Shown here piece after piece: positions 32,645 to 44,702 of a stretch of 64,000 bases of DNA (the stretch's first letter is position 1; each line of letters begins with the position of its first letter). The notes beneath the pieces were generated by a model. That model worked only from the letters and a program-made list of their open reading frames with translations. It had not been told where the DNA came from and ran no database searches. Source of the DNA: Oxytropis ochrocephala (taxonomy: Eukaryota > Streptophyta > Magnoliopsida > Fabales > Fabaceae); the NCBI GenBank assembly GCA_020916435.1, contig CM037089.1, forward strand, positions 94,919,591 through 94,983,590, given 5' to 3'. A program made the translations under genes and the position numbers.

Positions 32645-33686
32645 TTTGATGCACCTATGACAAGGCGGTATGTTACTCAAGGGCTCCGGCAAGCAAATGC
32701 AAATGAGATGCGGTGTGAATGCGGATGCTTACAACATTTAATTTTAATGAATGCGGCATGATGCGATTATGATATGAATGATGTATGTAGAGATGATGAA
32801 AGCGATGCATAAGGATGGAGGTTCAAAAATTGAGGATCGGTTTATTTGAAAGAATGAAAATATTTTTGTATTTTCTTGGAAAGTTTTTTTTTGAAAAAGC
32901 TCCTTTTGAGGAAGACATGCCCTAAATTACCATGCAGCACACAATTCGTATGCCCTCGTGTCCTACAAAGGTGGGAATCCTAAGTTCTAGGGCGACTTCA
33001 AAGGTTCCTCCCATGTAGTTCTAATTCACACCCTCACTGATGGCTACGAGCTATAGAATCCTCATGCAGAGCATCCACAAATGTGAGAACTACCAAGTGT
33101 GAGCGTCATGAGAAAGCGTACTCTGGTTGAGACTTTCGTGAGTATCAGACAGGACAAAGGTCTCGAATGCGATCCACTAATCGTCTCCACTCTCCTAGAT
33201 GTTTGTTGGATCGGGTATAGGAGCCCACTCAAAGAACATAAATCATAAGGTGTGAAAGTGTGTGATCGAGGACATACTTCCTAAAATCTACCCACCCCAC
33301 TGCTGCAAAGAAAGCGAGCAGTCGGATAAGCGATTTGTCTACCCTAGGGTTCAACATGCATACTCTAATCATTCTAATAAGTCCACGAAATTACACGCAT
33401 TGCTTACCTCAAGAAAGGGAGCTAAGAAGAAGGGGACATAATAGAATGGGGAATGCATGTTTTACCTTAAGAAAGGAGCGGAGAAGAGGGGATCATGGGA
33501 ATTGAGGAATGCATGTATAAACACAACCATAAACATACAAAAAGAAGAAAAGAAAAGAAAAAGGAAAAGGAAGAGATAGAACATAGTTTTCAAATCAAAC
33601 AAATTAAACCACATCAAATTAATTGAGGCTTGACCACTCATCTCTCTTTAAATAAAGAAAGAAAAATCCCGGCCAGTGATGCGCGG
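32645..33686 (-). other. 5' leader of Ogre B
   Basis: About 1 kb of untranslated leader lies between the 5' LTR and ORF1. Next to the LTR the minus strand reads CACTGGCCGGGATTT (about 33678-33664), where the primer site should lie, but no exact tRNA match is clear. A near-duplicate of about 60 bp (AAGAAAGGGAGCTAAGAAGA versus AAGAAAGGAGCGGAGAAGAG) is at 33413-33520. The segment 33541-33624 is an inverted partial copy of LTR sequence at 33895-33966. Confidence 0.55.
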
Positions 33687-36600
33687 TGTTGCATACTGAA
33701 AAATCCGGTTTGGGACTTTTCGGTTTGACAACGTTGAAAATCAGTAGAAGCGCCACCAATATTTTATTTTAGGAAAACATTGAAAAAACCTTTTTGAAAG
33801 CGGGTGGTCTTTGAAAACTTAGAGATGTAGGTTCGGGAATTCGGTTGCGCATGGGAAGGTATTAGCACCCACACGCCCTTTCTAGAAAGGAACCATTAAT
33901 TTGATGTGGTTTTGAAATGTTTGATTTGAAATATATTGTTCTATTTATTTTCTTTTCTTTTTGAGAAATCACTTTATTGAAAGCAGGGAAAAAGGGTGTT
34001 TTGGTATCTTTGAAAAGCGGAACAAAACAAATTTTTTTGAAAAGCGTGCTTGTGGGACGAGGAACCGGTCCTACGTACCCTCATTTGGTGAGGATCAAAG
34101 CAACGTAGTTCTTGTTTTTATGGGTTTTTAAAGGTATGCTTGGCGGGACGGGAACCGGTCCTACGTGCCTCACGGTGAGGATCAAAGCAACGTAGTTCTC
34201 GGTTTTGGCGTGTGAAAGCGGCTTTGTGATTTTGAAAGTGCTTTTAGAGTTTTTGAAATAAGACTCGAGTGTTCGCGAACACCAAACAAGCAAAGGCTTG
34301 AGTGGCATTCGGTATTAACTCGAAAGAAAAGAGAGTTGGGCGGTAATCAAACAAGCAATGGCCGGTGATTACAAGCGACAACGTCGTATTATTCTTTTGA
34401 AAATAGTTTTGAAAAGGTGGTGAGCTAATAGCTCGTGTTATTTTGGAAGTTTGAATTAGTTGTTTTGTTGTTTAATTAATGTGTGGGAGTTTTCATGATA
34501 GCCAAACAAGCAAAGGCTTGGTGACTACCACTAATAGCTCCTCATTAACGATCAAACAAGCAGCGGCAGTGATGGTTAATGATTTTTATTTAGAAAAATG
34601 CCTTAGGTTTTCTTATTAAAAAAACATAGGATTTCACGCTTGAAAAGAAATATAACATTTCAAATCCTTCTTACAAGTCAAAAGCTCAAAACAACCATTG
34701 GGACACAAGCAAAGCAATCAAAAGAGTATTTACAATTTGCTATGAACAATTGGGTGCACAATGATACAAGTATATGAGTGCAAGAGTATGCAATTATGGA
34801 ATGCAAAATACAACATTATTGGATGCATGAACATTTAATTTATGAAAAGGAAAAAACATGATATTAATGCATGAACATTTAATTTATGAGATGCAAAACA
34901 TGATATTAATATATGCACATTTAACTTATGAGATGCAAAACATGATATTAATATATGCATGAGTAAACTTGAAAAGATATAAACAAATGCATGAACATGT
35001 AGGCATAAACCTAAACTAACATAGGAAATTGCCAAATGGGCATCTAGCAAGGCATTTTTATTCAACCTAAAAGTCTAAGGAAACCAAAATAGTAACTTAA
35101 ACCTCAAAACCTAAGACCCTAACCCCGAGAACACACATGAGGGGACCAAAACAAAAAAATCAAAACCCTAATACTATTGAGTATAACAATAGAGAATTTT
35201 ATTCAATGAGATGGGCTCATGGCCTAAGCCAAGTATGCAAAGAAACTTTGAACATTAAACAAAACTATGATTAATTCACAAGAACTATTTAAAAGATAAA
35301 GTAGAGGATGGAATGACAATTTATACAAGGTTGAATCCCTTCTTGCAATCTTCACCACTTTGAATAACATGCACTAAGCATGTAGTGAGAATCACCTTGC
35401 AAGATCATCAACAAATGGACAACAATATAACTAGATTACAAGAACACATAAACTATTAAACTATGAAATAAATTGAATCCTTTCTTGCAATCTTCACCAC
35501 TTGAATGAAATGCACTAGGCATGTAGTGAGAATCACTTTGCAAGATCATCATTAACTAACAACAATATAGCTAAACCATAAGAATATATAAACACATAAA
35601 ATAGAAATAGATTGAATCCTCTCTTACAATCTTCACCACTTTGATAAAATGCACTAGGCATGTAGTGAGAATCACTTTGCAAGATCATCAACAAGTGGGC
35701 AACAAGATAACTAGACTACAAGAACACATAAACTATTAAACTAGGAAATAGATTGAATCCTTTCTTGCAATCTTCACCACTTGAATGAAATGCACTAGGC
35801 ATGTAGTGAGAATCATTTTGCAAGATCATCATTAACTAAACAATAATATAGCTAGATCATAAACATATCAACTATGAAATAAATTGAATCCTCTCTTGCA
35901 ATCTTCACCACTTGAAGGAAATGCACTAGGCATGTAGTGTGAATCACTTTGCAAGATCATCAATAAACAAAGGTAAACTAAAACACAAGAAATAATGAGC
36001 ACATAAACTAATATATTAAACAAAAGTCATTTCTAGCTCTCTTCACTACTAAGATCAAAGTGTACTTGGCACTAGTAGGAATCATAGAGCCAAATCCACA
36101 ACAACTTACTAAAGAAGAATACCAACAACAAGATTTAAACAAAGAAACAACAAAATCAATTTTGAAGACATTTTAATCATGTATATACGAAACCTTGCTC
36201 CATTTTATTTAACAAGAAAACTCAAAAATTAACATGAAAACAACACTAATCAACTTATTTTAGGGTGAGACAACAAATCTCACCCTCAACCCTAACAAAC
36301 TACATTGAAAAGATGATGCTATCACGAAAGGAATGAGGGGAAGAAAATGAGCTTCAATGCAAAATATTTGGAGATGATGCAAAGAGGGTTATGGATTTTA
36401 CCTTTTCTCTAAAATGGAAGAAAATTGAAGAAATGGAGGAGAAAAATGCAAGAGGGCTTGGCCTTGCAAGAGAAGGAAGGAGATAAAGGTGGTGTGATGA
36501 ACTCCTTGAGTGAGAAAGGAAGGTTAAGGGTGTGAGAGAGGTGGATTCAAGGTGTTTTGGTGGATGAAGGTGAAGTAATGGAGGAGGGGAAGGAGGAGAA

Positions 36601-37698
36601 GGCTTGGCCTAGAGGGTGGAGAGGAGGAGAAGTATAATGCTTGGTTTTCTTGAAGGTGAGAATGATAGCCAAAGATTGGTGAAGAGAGGAGGTGTGAGCT
36701 ATTTATAGGGATTTTGAGGCTTTAGGGTATTTAGGACTTTTTGCTTTGATTGGGCTCTAGGATTGGATCTTAATTTTGAATGGATGGTTAGGATTGTTGG
36801 TCACATGGATCAAGGGTATTTAGAAAACACAAGTGTGTGAGAGAAATGGGTGAAGGTGGCGCATAAAAAGGAGGAAAAAAGGAAATTTATGAACAAAAAA
36901 TCTAATTTGGGAATGGTGATTTTTGTAAAATAGGGTTAAGGAGTATTTTGGTGAGGGAATGTTCTCAAAAAGGTAAGATGGGGTTTTTGGTGGGAAGGTT
37001 AGTGTAAGTGCATGGGTTAATTTACCAAAAAGGGCAACATTGAGGATATGATCAAATTAAAACTTGGTGAGTAAGTAATGGAGTGTGTAGAAGCTTCTTG
37101 AGGGAAAGAGAGGGAGGGACGCATGATCAGCTGATCATGAAGGGAAAAAAAAAAAAAACTTGCTTTTTTGTTATTTTGTCTTATTGAGGACAACTTTACT
37201 CCTTTTTATTTTGAATTTTGAATCTTTTGGGCATGTAATTGAGAGTGCACCTATTAAAAACATGTCACATATTTTTGGACACCATGAAATAACTTCCTAA
37301 TTATTCTAGACAATCAAAATTGTCACTTAATTAATTGGGAATTTTAATGGTCTTTTGGCATTTTTATGCACTAAAAATAGGAAAAATGCATGTTTAATTA
37401 TTTTGGACTAGAATTTCTCTCCAAAAATTGTACAAAAATTATTTTGGATGGAATAAAAATGTATTTTTGTGGATGTATATTTTTAACAAGAAAAATCATC
37501 CTGTTGTGAAAAATGACCAAAATGCCCTTTACCCTAAAAAGGTCTAATTTGCTCAAAAATGCATTTTATTCTAAACATGATTCTAAAAACCCTTGGATGA
37601 CTTTTAAAACTCTAAAATGCATGCCATGCCTTAATTTATTTATTTTTGGTTGAAAATTAGGGTGTTGACCTAAAGTAGGACAAAATTGGGGTATGACA
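33687..37698 (-). repeat. 5' LTR of Ogre B (4012 bp)
   Basis: The plus-strand start is TGTTGCATACTG and the end is GGGGTATGACA. It is almost identical to 16759-20797 and has five minisatellite units. The palindrome is at 37122-37139 and the TATA box at 36700-36707. Differences from the 3' LTR are nearly all short indels or clustered changes near CTG/CAG. Confidence 0.95.
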
Positions 37699-38880
37699 CT
37701 TGGGTATGGGACTGGTTAGTGGCTAATCGAGTTCATATCAATTGCGCTAGTAGGTCGCTAAGTTTCCTTTCTTAGAGGTGGAAGAATGCATTACGATATC
37801 TGTAGAAGGCACGCGCGAGTCTTGAAGGAAGGGGTTACGTTGTTTGCGTTGAGTGTGGCGATGTCTGTGAGCCCAGAGCTAAAATTGGCGAAGTGCGGTG
37901 GTAAGAGAGTTCGCGAAGTATTTCAGGCGAGATTCGAGGTTCCACGAGAAAAGAGAAGTCGAGTTCGATATTGAGTTAGTACCGGGAACTAGGCGCGGTG
38001 TCTATGGCACCATATAGGATATCTGCAGCCAGAGCTAGCCCGAGTTGAAGAAGCGATTGGAAGGATTCTTTGGAGAAAGAGGTTCATAAGGCCAAGCGTG
38101 TCGCCTTGAGAAGCGCACTGTGTTATTGGTGAAAAAGAAGGATGGAGGTATGAGATTATCGTGGATTACTGAGACGGTTGAACAAGGTAACAATTAAGAA
38201 CAAGTACCCACTCCCAAGAATTGATGATTTGATGGACCAATTGATGGGTGCACAAGTATTTTCGAAGATTGACTGAGGTCGGTACCATCGAGATCAAGGT
38301 GAAGGGCGAGGACATTCCTAAGGCGACATTTAGAACTTCGGTATGGGCACTACGAGTATTCGGTGATGCCATTTGGTGTTACTAATGCTCTGGAGTATTC
38401 ATGGAGTATATGAATCGTATCTTTCATGAATATTTGGATCGGTTTGTAGTAGTGTTCATTGATGACATTTTAGTCTACTCGAGTCGGAGGAGGAGCACGC
38501 ATGAGCATTTGAGATTGGTGTTAGAGTGCTTGAAGGATAAGAAGATGTCGCCAAGTTGTCAGTGTGAATTACGGTTGAGGCGGTGAATTTCCTAGGTCAT
38601 GTGATCTCGGTGAAGGTATAGCCGTTGATCCTTCCAAAGTCGGAAGGCGTGTTGCAATGGGAAGCACCAGTCGGCCAGCGAGGTGAGAAGTTTTACAGGT
38701 TTGGTGGGTATTCTGAAGGTTCATTGAGGGTTTTCAAGTTGGTGTTGCCATTAACTTTCGGTTGGCGTGTAAAGGGAAGGCATTTGTGTGGGACGGCGGT
38801 GCGAAGAGAATTTCAAGAATTGAAGAAGAGGTTGACAACGTCTCTGTCTGGCGTTGCCTAATCCAAATGAGTCTTTTGTG
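37699..38880 (+). pseudogene. Protease end and reverse transcriptase of element D
   Basis: After Ogre B the D reading resumes with the end of the protease, then RT. Clear blocks are VKKKDGGMRL-like and NKYPLPRIDDLMDQLMGAQV in broken frames (38120-38260), and MEYMNRIFHEYLDRFVVVFI then DDILVYS (38401-38480), with the FIDD codons at 38455-38466. The palm and thumb follow with VNFLGHVIS-like sequence near 38580. Frameshifts are frequent. RT class: chromovirus Ty3/gypsy. Confidence 0.85.
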
Positions 38881-39238
38881 GTGTCTTGTGATGCGTGTAA
38901 GTTGGGTTTGAGGCTGCGTTACGATGCAAGGAGGTAAGGTAGTTGCTTACGCTTCAAGACAATTGAAAATCCATGAGAAGAACTACCTACATACGATTTG
39001 GAGCTTCTTTGTAGTGGTGTTTGCATTGAAGATATGGAGGCATTATCTATATGGCTCAAGGTTGAAGTGTTTAGTGACCATAAGAGTTTGCGATATCTGT
39101 TTGATCGGAAGGAGTGAACATGAGGCGGAGGAGATGGTTGGAGCTACTTAAGGACTATGATTTTGGGTTGAACTATCACCAGGGAAGAGCAAATTTGGTG
39201 GTGATGCGCTAAGTAGGAAATCGTTGCATGCATCAATT
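38881..39238 (+). pseudogene. RNase H of element D
   Basis: CDACK and GGKVVAYASRQLKIHEKNY (about 38924-38990), then ALKIWRHYLYGS, followed by a broken RWLELLKDYDFGLNY-like region and LSRKSLHAS-like sequence at 39215-39235, where solo LTR G begins. This is a typical gypsy RNase H joined to RT, here in at least three frames. Confidence 0.8.
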
Positions 39239-41828
39239 TGTAACACCCCGAATAATTTAATTAAGAAATTGATTAAATTGTTTAAGTGTTACTTATTTTA
39301 ATTATATTAAATTATAATATAGTGTTTTATAATTTGGTATTTTATTTAATTGAAGGAGTGGTATTGGAATCTAGGAGCTGCAGAGATTGGCCCGAGGCCA
39401 AGCCCGATGACTTAGGCTCTAGGAGTAGTGCAATTCGCACCTGCTTTGCAAAGAAAGAAAGAAAGCGAAAAAGGAGAGAGAGAGAGAGAGAATCGGCGCA
39501 AACCCTAGGAGAAGAGGAAGAAAGCAATCGCAAGGGAGAAAGGAGAGGAGGAAAGCTCCATAGTTCTTTGTGGTTCTTATGCGTGACTCGGAGAAAGAGA
39601 GTTCTACGATTGTAAAATAAGGTAAGGGAGTCTCACTTTATAATAGAGGGTATAATAGGTTGTATAGGAGTCATAGTGTCCCTATTTGTTGATAATTGAA
39701 TGATTGATTGAATTTGATTGAGTGAAGTTGATGAAATTGCATGAGAAATTGATTTAGGGCTTAATGTTAGGGTTTATGTGCTTGATTTCGTGTTTTGGTG
39801 TGAATTGATGTTTGAAATGTGAAATTGAATATGTTAAAATGATTATAGAGTGAATTTGAATGATATATGGTGGTTAGAATTGGAAGGAATTGAGAATTGG
39901 GGATTTTTGAGGTATAGAGGCGCAAAGGGCTAGGATTACAGCGCCACATGCTGCTATGCTTGATGAAGCTACAGTCTTTGTATTCTTGATTCAGGCGCCA
40001 CCTGCTTTGGGAATTGGCGCTGGAGTTTCTGTTCATGTGCTAGAGTTGTGTTTGTGTGCGGGGTGTTCTTTGCCCGGGCGCCAAGTTCTTTGGGAAGCAG
40101 CGCCCAGTGCCTGCTGTTTGAGTCTTTGTGAGTGTGTGTTTCTTTGTGCAGGCGCGAGAATGTGGGTATTTTGGGGCCGGGAGTGAAACTTGTATTACAG
40201 GCACATTTTCTCGTGCCAAATTTTGTATTCACTGCTTGAAATTCAATTTTAAGTGTTTTGGCTCGAGTGGTTTTACAGTTGCAGTGTCATTTTACAAATG
40301 TCCGGTGGGGTGGTTTTGTGTGTGTAAATGGGGTGGGTTGAGGAAACTCACATTTACGAACATATTTTCTTGTGCCAAATTTTGTATTCACTGCTTGAAA
40401 TTCAATTTTAAGTGTTTTGGCTCGAGTGGTTTCACAGTGCAGTGTTATTTTAAAAATGTCTCGGTGGGGGTGACTTTGTGTGTGTAAAGGGGGTGGGTTG
40501 GGTGAAACTTACATTTACAGGCATCTTTCAGTGCCATATTTTGTATTTACACTTGAAACATATTTTTAAACATTTTTGGCTCGGGTGGTTTTGGTTTGAA
40601 AGTGTTGTGTGTCTTTGGAGTCGGTTGTAGGGCGCCAAATTGTCTTTGCCAGGCGCTAAGTGGTGCACGTGTGCAGAGGCGTATGCAAGTGTGTCTTAGT
40701 TTGTGTCTAGAGTGCTGTGTTGCAGAGCGCAGTTGCTAGAAAAGTGGCGCCCAGTGCATTTGTGTTGTTGCCCTGGCGCCAAAGTCTTTGAGTTTACGGC
40801 GCTAGTCTTTGTGTTGCACGAGCGCGAGAATGTGGGGAAAATGGCGCCTAGTCTTTTTGAAGTGCCTAAGAGTGTCTTTGTTTTGGTCCACTAGGTGACA
40901 GTTTGGTCCACTAGATGATTATTTTAGTCTAAATGGTGGTTTAGGTCCTTGAGTGAGGTTGAGTCCTCTAGATGAGATTAGTCCTTGGGACTTAATTGTG
41001 TTGAGAGTGTATAATGAGATGATTGAGAATGCCATGGGGGCATGGTAGGAGGGCCAAGCCATGAGGGCTATAAAATGAGATTATCTTGAGGTAAGAGTTA
41101 GTGCGTGCCCTTGAGATGTTTGACAATGTGTTTGTGTGGTTACATGGACTCTCATGCATACATTAATTTGCGGTCGTAGAGCTTATAAAATGATTGTGAA
41201 GCTTTGAGGCGGCGGAGGGCGAGTCATGAGGACTCCATTGATGATGAGAATCTGGGGAGGCAAATATTGAAAGCAGCCGGAGGGCAAATGGTACCACATG
41301 CATAACTACATTGCATACATTCTCATGAGTGCATGAATATTATTGAGTGATGATTGGTGTGTTTGATTATCTTTGTGAAGCTTTGTGATTGTACATATTG
41401 CTTATTATCACTTTTATTATATAGTTCGAGACTCACCCTTTCTGTTGTTGTTTACCACAGGTAGTCATGAGTGAAGGCTTGTTACCTTCACTATTCCCCG
41501 AGTCGGTCAGCTCTGATACGTAGCACCTAGGGGATGGGGGTTTAGACTTTTATTTGTTTTGTTTTGCTCTTTGTTGAGCTCTCATCTTTGTTATACTATG
41601 TATTGTTGAGACTTGAGGATTATTCTTTTGAAAGTGTAGTTTTATTCCATTTGCATGATATGAGTTTATATCCACGTTTGTATGGTGTTACGTATTGATT
41701 CCTATTTATGAGCTGAATTGGCCGTTTGAGTTGTTTTAAGAGATAAATGTAGCATTCCATTTCATGAAAAATGATTTTTAAGTACTCTGATTTTGATTTA
41801 AATTACCGGGTAGAAATGGGGTGTTACA
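39239..41828 (+). mobile_element. solo LTR G (2590 bp) inside element D
   Basis: It starts TGTAACACCCCGAATAATT and ends GGGGTGTTACA, with no internal element sequence next to either end. D coding sequence continues on both sides (CATGCATC before, TCGGCAATGATGG after, compare 48943-48965 in E). The LTR is related to that of E at its start. It has a splice-donor-like AGGTAAGGG at 39620-39628, many GGCGCC words (39918-40855), and a roughly 150-bp unit repeated three times (about 40200-40600). Flanks TCAAT and TCGGC resemble an inexact 5-bp duplication. Confidence 0.85.
40186..40620 (+). repeat. ~150-bp triplication in solo LTR G
   Basis: TGCCAAATTTTGTATTCACT followed by TGAAATTCAATTTTAAGTG and GGCTCGAGTGGTTT occurs near 40215, 40372 and (diverged) 40530. 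Units are separated by GTGTGTAAATGGGGTGGG-like spacers. Confidence 0.8.
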
Positions 41829-43386
41829 TCGGCAATGATGGTAAAGAGCTAGAGCTAATTGAGCAATTCGAGAGACCTAAGTTTAGTGTGTGAGCTAACT
41901 CCTCAAAGCATTAAGTTGGGAATCTTTGAAAATCACAAATGATTTTACGAGTGACATCGAAGAGAGCCTGAGAAAAGGTGGGCGTCAAGCTTGGAGGCGT
42001 GGCGGCAAGTATTAGAAAGTGAGAATGGAGATTTTGAGTTGGGCCAGCGCAAGGATTGCTAAGGTATAGAGCTCGGATTTGTGTCACGATGATGGCGAGA
42101 AGATCAAGAGAGCCATTTTGGAAGAGTGTCATAGGAGTAAGGTGAGTATACACCCAGTGCGACCAAGATGTATCAAGACTTGAAGGGGTTGTTTTGGTGG
42201 CAAGGTATGAAGAGTGATGTAGCCGGTTTGTGTGCACGCTTATGCGGTTTGTCGAGAAGTCAAAGTAGAACATCGAAGCAGCGGGGTTGTTGCAACCATT
42301 GAAGATTCAGTGGAAGTGGGGCCGGTATTGCTATGGATTTTTAAGCTGGGTTTGAAGTGCGATGGGAGGTTTGATACCATTTGGGTAGTAGTGGATAGAT
42401 TGGCGAAATCTGCTCATTTCATTCCCATCAACCTCACTATCCGATGTCAAGATTGGCGAGAGATATACATTCAAGTGATCGTAAAGTTGCATGGAGTTCC
42501 TCGATCTATTATTTGAGACAGAGACCCGAGGTTTACTTGAGTGCAGGAAAGTTTGCAAGGCAGCGTTGGAGTGCGAAAGTGCGCTGAGCTCGGCATATCA
42601 CCTGGTGATGGTCGGTCAGAGAGGACCATCCGATCGTTGGAGGACTTGTTGAGCGTGTGTTCTTGAGCAAGGAGGGCGTGGGATTCATATTTACCAGCGA
42701 TTGAGTTCACGTACAACAACGAGTTTTCATTCTAGCATAGGGATGGCACCGCTTTGAGGCATTATATGGGAGGAGGTGCGAGGACTCCATTGTGTTGGGT
42801 GAGTCGGGAGAAGGTGTGGTACTCGGACCAGAGGTCGTGCGAGAGACCACCAAGAAGGTAAAGCAATTCGGGGAGAAAATGAAGGCTTCTCGAGTAGGCG
42901 GAAGAGCTACCATGACAAGAGAAGGAAGGACTTAGAATTTGGTAGGGGATCATGTGTTTCTAAGGGTCAATCCGATGCTTAGGTGTTGGCGAGCATTGAA
43001 GTCGAAGAAGTTGTCTTCGTTTCATTGGACCATATCAAATTTTGGAGAGAGTTGGGAGGGTGGCTTACCGAGTTGCTTTGCCACCCAATTTGTCTAATTT
43101 ACACGACGTGTTCCACGTATCTCGGTGAGGAAGTATGTGCGGACAGTCTCATGTAATTCAAGTAGATGATGTGCAAGTGAGAGACAACCTCCTTTGTGGA
43201 AACAAGGCCAATTCGAATTGATGACAGAGAGGTGAAGACTCTAAGGGGAAAGGAGATCAAATTGGTGAAAGTGATTTGGGTAGGAGCAGCTGGTGAGAAT
43301 GCAACTTGGGAGTTGGAAAGTAAGATGCGAGATGCCTACCCAGAATTATTTGTTTCAGGTAAGATTTCGAGGACGAAATATTCTAA
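41829..43386 (+). pseudogene. Integrase with chromodomain-like tail, element D
   Basis: The zinc-binding part shows EECHRSKVSIHP near 42120-42160. The core shows DTIWVVVDRLAKSAHFIPIN (42372-42431), then VKLHGVPRS and RDPRFT, then SERTIRSLEDLLS and LPAIEFTYNN (42612-42720). The C-terminal frame 43196-43380 reads RIDDREVKTLRGKEIKLVKV, then ENATWELESKMRDAYPELF, which is the chromodomain-like module of Tekay-group chromoviruses and may direct insertion to heterochromatin. Several frameshifts and stops interrupt the core. Confidence 0.83.
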
Positions 43387-43398
43387 GTGGGGGAGAGT
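43387..43398 (+). promoter_or_regulatory. polypurine tract of element D
   Basis: GTGGGGGAGAGT directly precedes the 3' LTR start TGTAACACCCC. Element E has GTGGGGAGAGT at 50491-50501. Confidence 0.8.
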
Positions 43399-43494
43399 TG
43401 TAACACCCCAAAATAGTTCAATTAATTATTAAATTGAGTCATTTAGGGTTTTTCAACATTTTTAATTTAATTAAGCTTAAGGCTAACGTGTAGT
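43399..43494 (+). repeat. first 96 bp of the 3' LTR of D
   Basis: It is identical to 12963-13058. It is cut at GTGTAGT by element E. Five bases, GTTTA, lie between the last matching base and the E start. They are not explained by the 5' LTR sequence. Confidence 0.85.
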
Positions 43495-44198
43495 GTTTAT
43501 GTAACACCCTAAATGATTTAATTAATTACTTGATTAAATTATTTATAGTGTTGCATTATTTTAATTATATTGAATTATTAATATAGTCTTTTATTTTTAA
43601 TTGAAGGGAGTAGTAATCGGTAGTGCAGGTGGTATGGAATGGCCCAAGAGCCCAAGCCCATTGACTTAGGCTCCTAGGCATTAGGGAGTGTTGCAATTCG
43701 CATCATTTGTGAAAGAAAGAAAGAAAGAAAGAAGCGTAAGAAGAGAAGAAAGAAAGAAAGGAAAAACGGCAGCACAACCACAGAGAAAGAGAGAAGAGCA
43801 ATCGCCTGAGGAGAAGAAGGAAAGGAAGGAAGGAGCGGTTCTTTGTGGTTTTATGCGTGACTCGATGAGTGAGAAGGGCGTTTCTACGGTTAATTTGAGG
43901 TAAGGGTGGGTCTTGCTATATAATAAGGGATATAATGGGTTGTATGTTGGGATTTAGGGCTTAGGTCACTTTGTTCTTATGAATTTTAATGATTGTTGAT
44001 GTTTGATGATTGTTGATGAATTTTGATCTTTGTTGATGAATTTGGATGATGTTGATGAATTTTGATGATGTTTGTGATGTATGATTGTGTTGGTGAAGAT
44101 GTGATGTTTGCTATGTGTTTTGATTGTTTACTGTTGTTTTAAGAAGCTGTTCTTGGAAAGGATCGATTGATTGATGATTTAGTGTATTAGAGCAAAGA

Positions 44199-44459
44199 AT
44201 CGATTGATGCCTTGTGTTTAGGAAGCTAGAAATCGATTGATGCCTTGTGTTTAGGAAGCTAGAAATCGATTGATGCTGTGTTTAGGAAGCTAGAAATCGA
44301 TTGATGCCTTGTGTTTAGGAAGCTAGAAATCGATTGATGCCTTGTGTTTAGGAAGCTAGAAATCGATTGATGCCTTGTGTTTAGGAAGCTAGAAATCGAT
44401 TCATGACTTGTATTTTAAAAGCTAGCAATCGATTTACGGCTTTGTGTTTTGAGTAGGGA
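44199..44459 (+). repeat. 33-bp tandem array in E LTR
   Basis: About eight units of AATCGATTGATGCC followed by TTGTGTTTAGGAAGCTAG. The last two units are diverged. The first units are also in the 3' LTR at 51190-51279, where Ogre C inserted within the array. Confidence 0.9.
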
Positions 44460-44702
44460 ATCAATTCGGCCTTGTACTCTTAAAGCTTGTTTATCAATTT
44501 TTGGTCCTTGTATTTGGAGAAAACAATCAATTTTTAGTCCTTGTATTTCGGAGAAAACAATCAATTTTAGTCCTTGTATTTTCAGAGAAAACAATCAATT
44601 TTGGTCCTTGTATTTGAGAGAAAACAATCAATTTTTAGTCCTTGTATTTTGGAGAAAACAATCAATTTTTGGTCCTTGTATTTTGGAGAAAACAATCAAT
44701 TT
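44460..44702 (+). repeat. 34-36 bp tandem array in E LTR
   Basis: About seven units of AATCAATTTTTGGTCCTTG followed by TATTTTGGAGAAAAC. The repeated peptide seen in a frame at 44449-44778 is a by-product of this array, not a gene. Confidence 0.9.

Larger units (their letters stand above)
16759..37698 (-). mobile_element. Ogre/Tat-type element copy B, full length (20.9 kb)
   Basis: This is the only complete Ogre of the window. Read on the minus strand it has 5' LTR (37698-33687), leader, ORF1, gag, protease, G-patch, intron-like gap, RT, two RNase H modules, integrase, 3' region, and 3' LTR (20797-16759). It lies inside the protease gene of D. The flanks are ACGGG on the left and CTTGGG on the right. 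A 5-bp duplication is expected but is not exact here. The two LTRs differ mainly by small indels, so the insertion looks recent, yet the internal frames are broken repeatedly. Confidence 0.92.
12963..43494 (+). mobile_element. chromovirus-like Ty3/gypsy element D, interrupted three times
   Basis: The pieces are 5' LTR, primer site, gag and protease start (12963-16758); protease end, RT and RNase H (37699-39238); integrase, chromodomain-like tail, purine tract and the first 96 bp of the 3' LTR (41829-43494). Ogre B, solo LTR G and element E occupy the gaps. The gag/CCHC/DTGA/FIDD order and the C-terminal GKEI-LVKVIW module fit the Tekay/Del group of plant chromoviruses. The 96 bp of 3' LTR available for comparison are identical to the 5' LTR start, so the insertion need not be old. 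The rest of its 3' LTR lies beyond the window. Confidence 0.85.

Noticed and set aside
39286..39615. Lys/Arg/Glu-rich frame, and a similar one at 43688-43903
   Set aside because: They come from GAAA and GAGA purine tracts in LTRs. Purine runs always give Lys/Glu/Arg frames.
44199..44702. Regularly spaced repeats that resemble a CRISPR array
   Set aside because: The units are head-to-tail tandem repeats without unique spacers, inside an LTR of a plant element. No cas genes are present.
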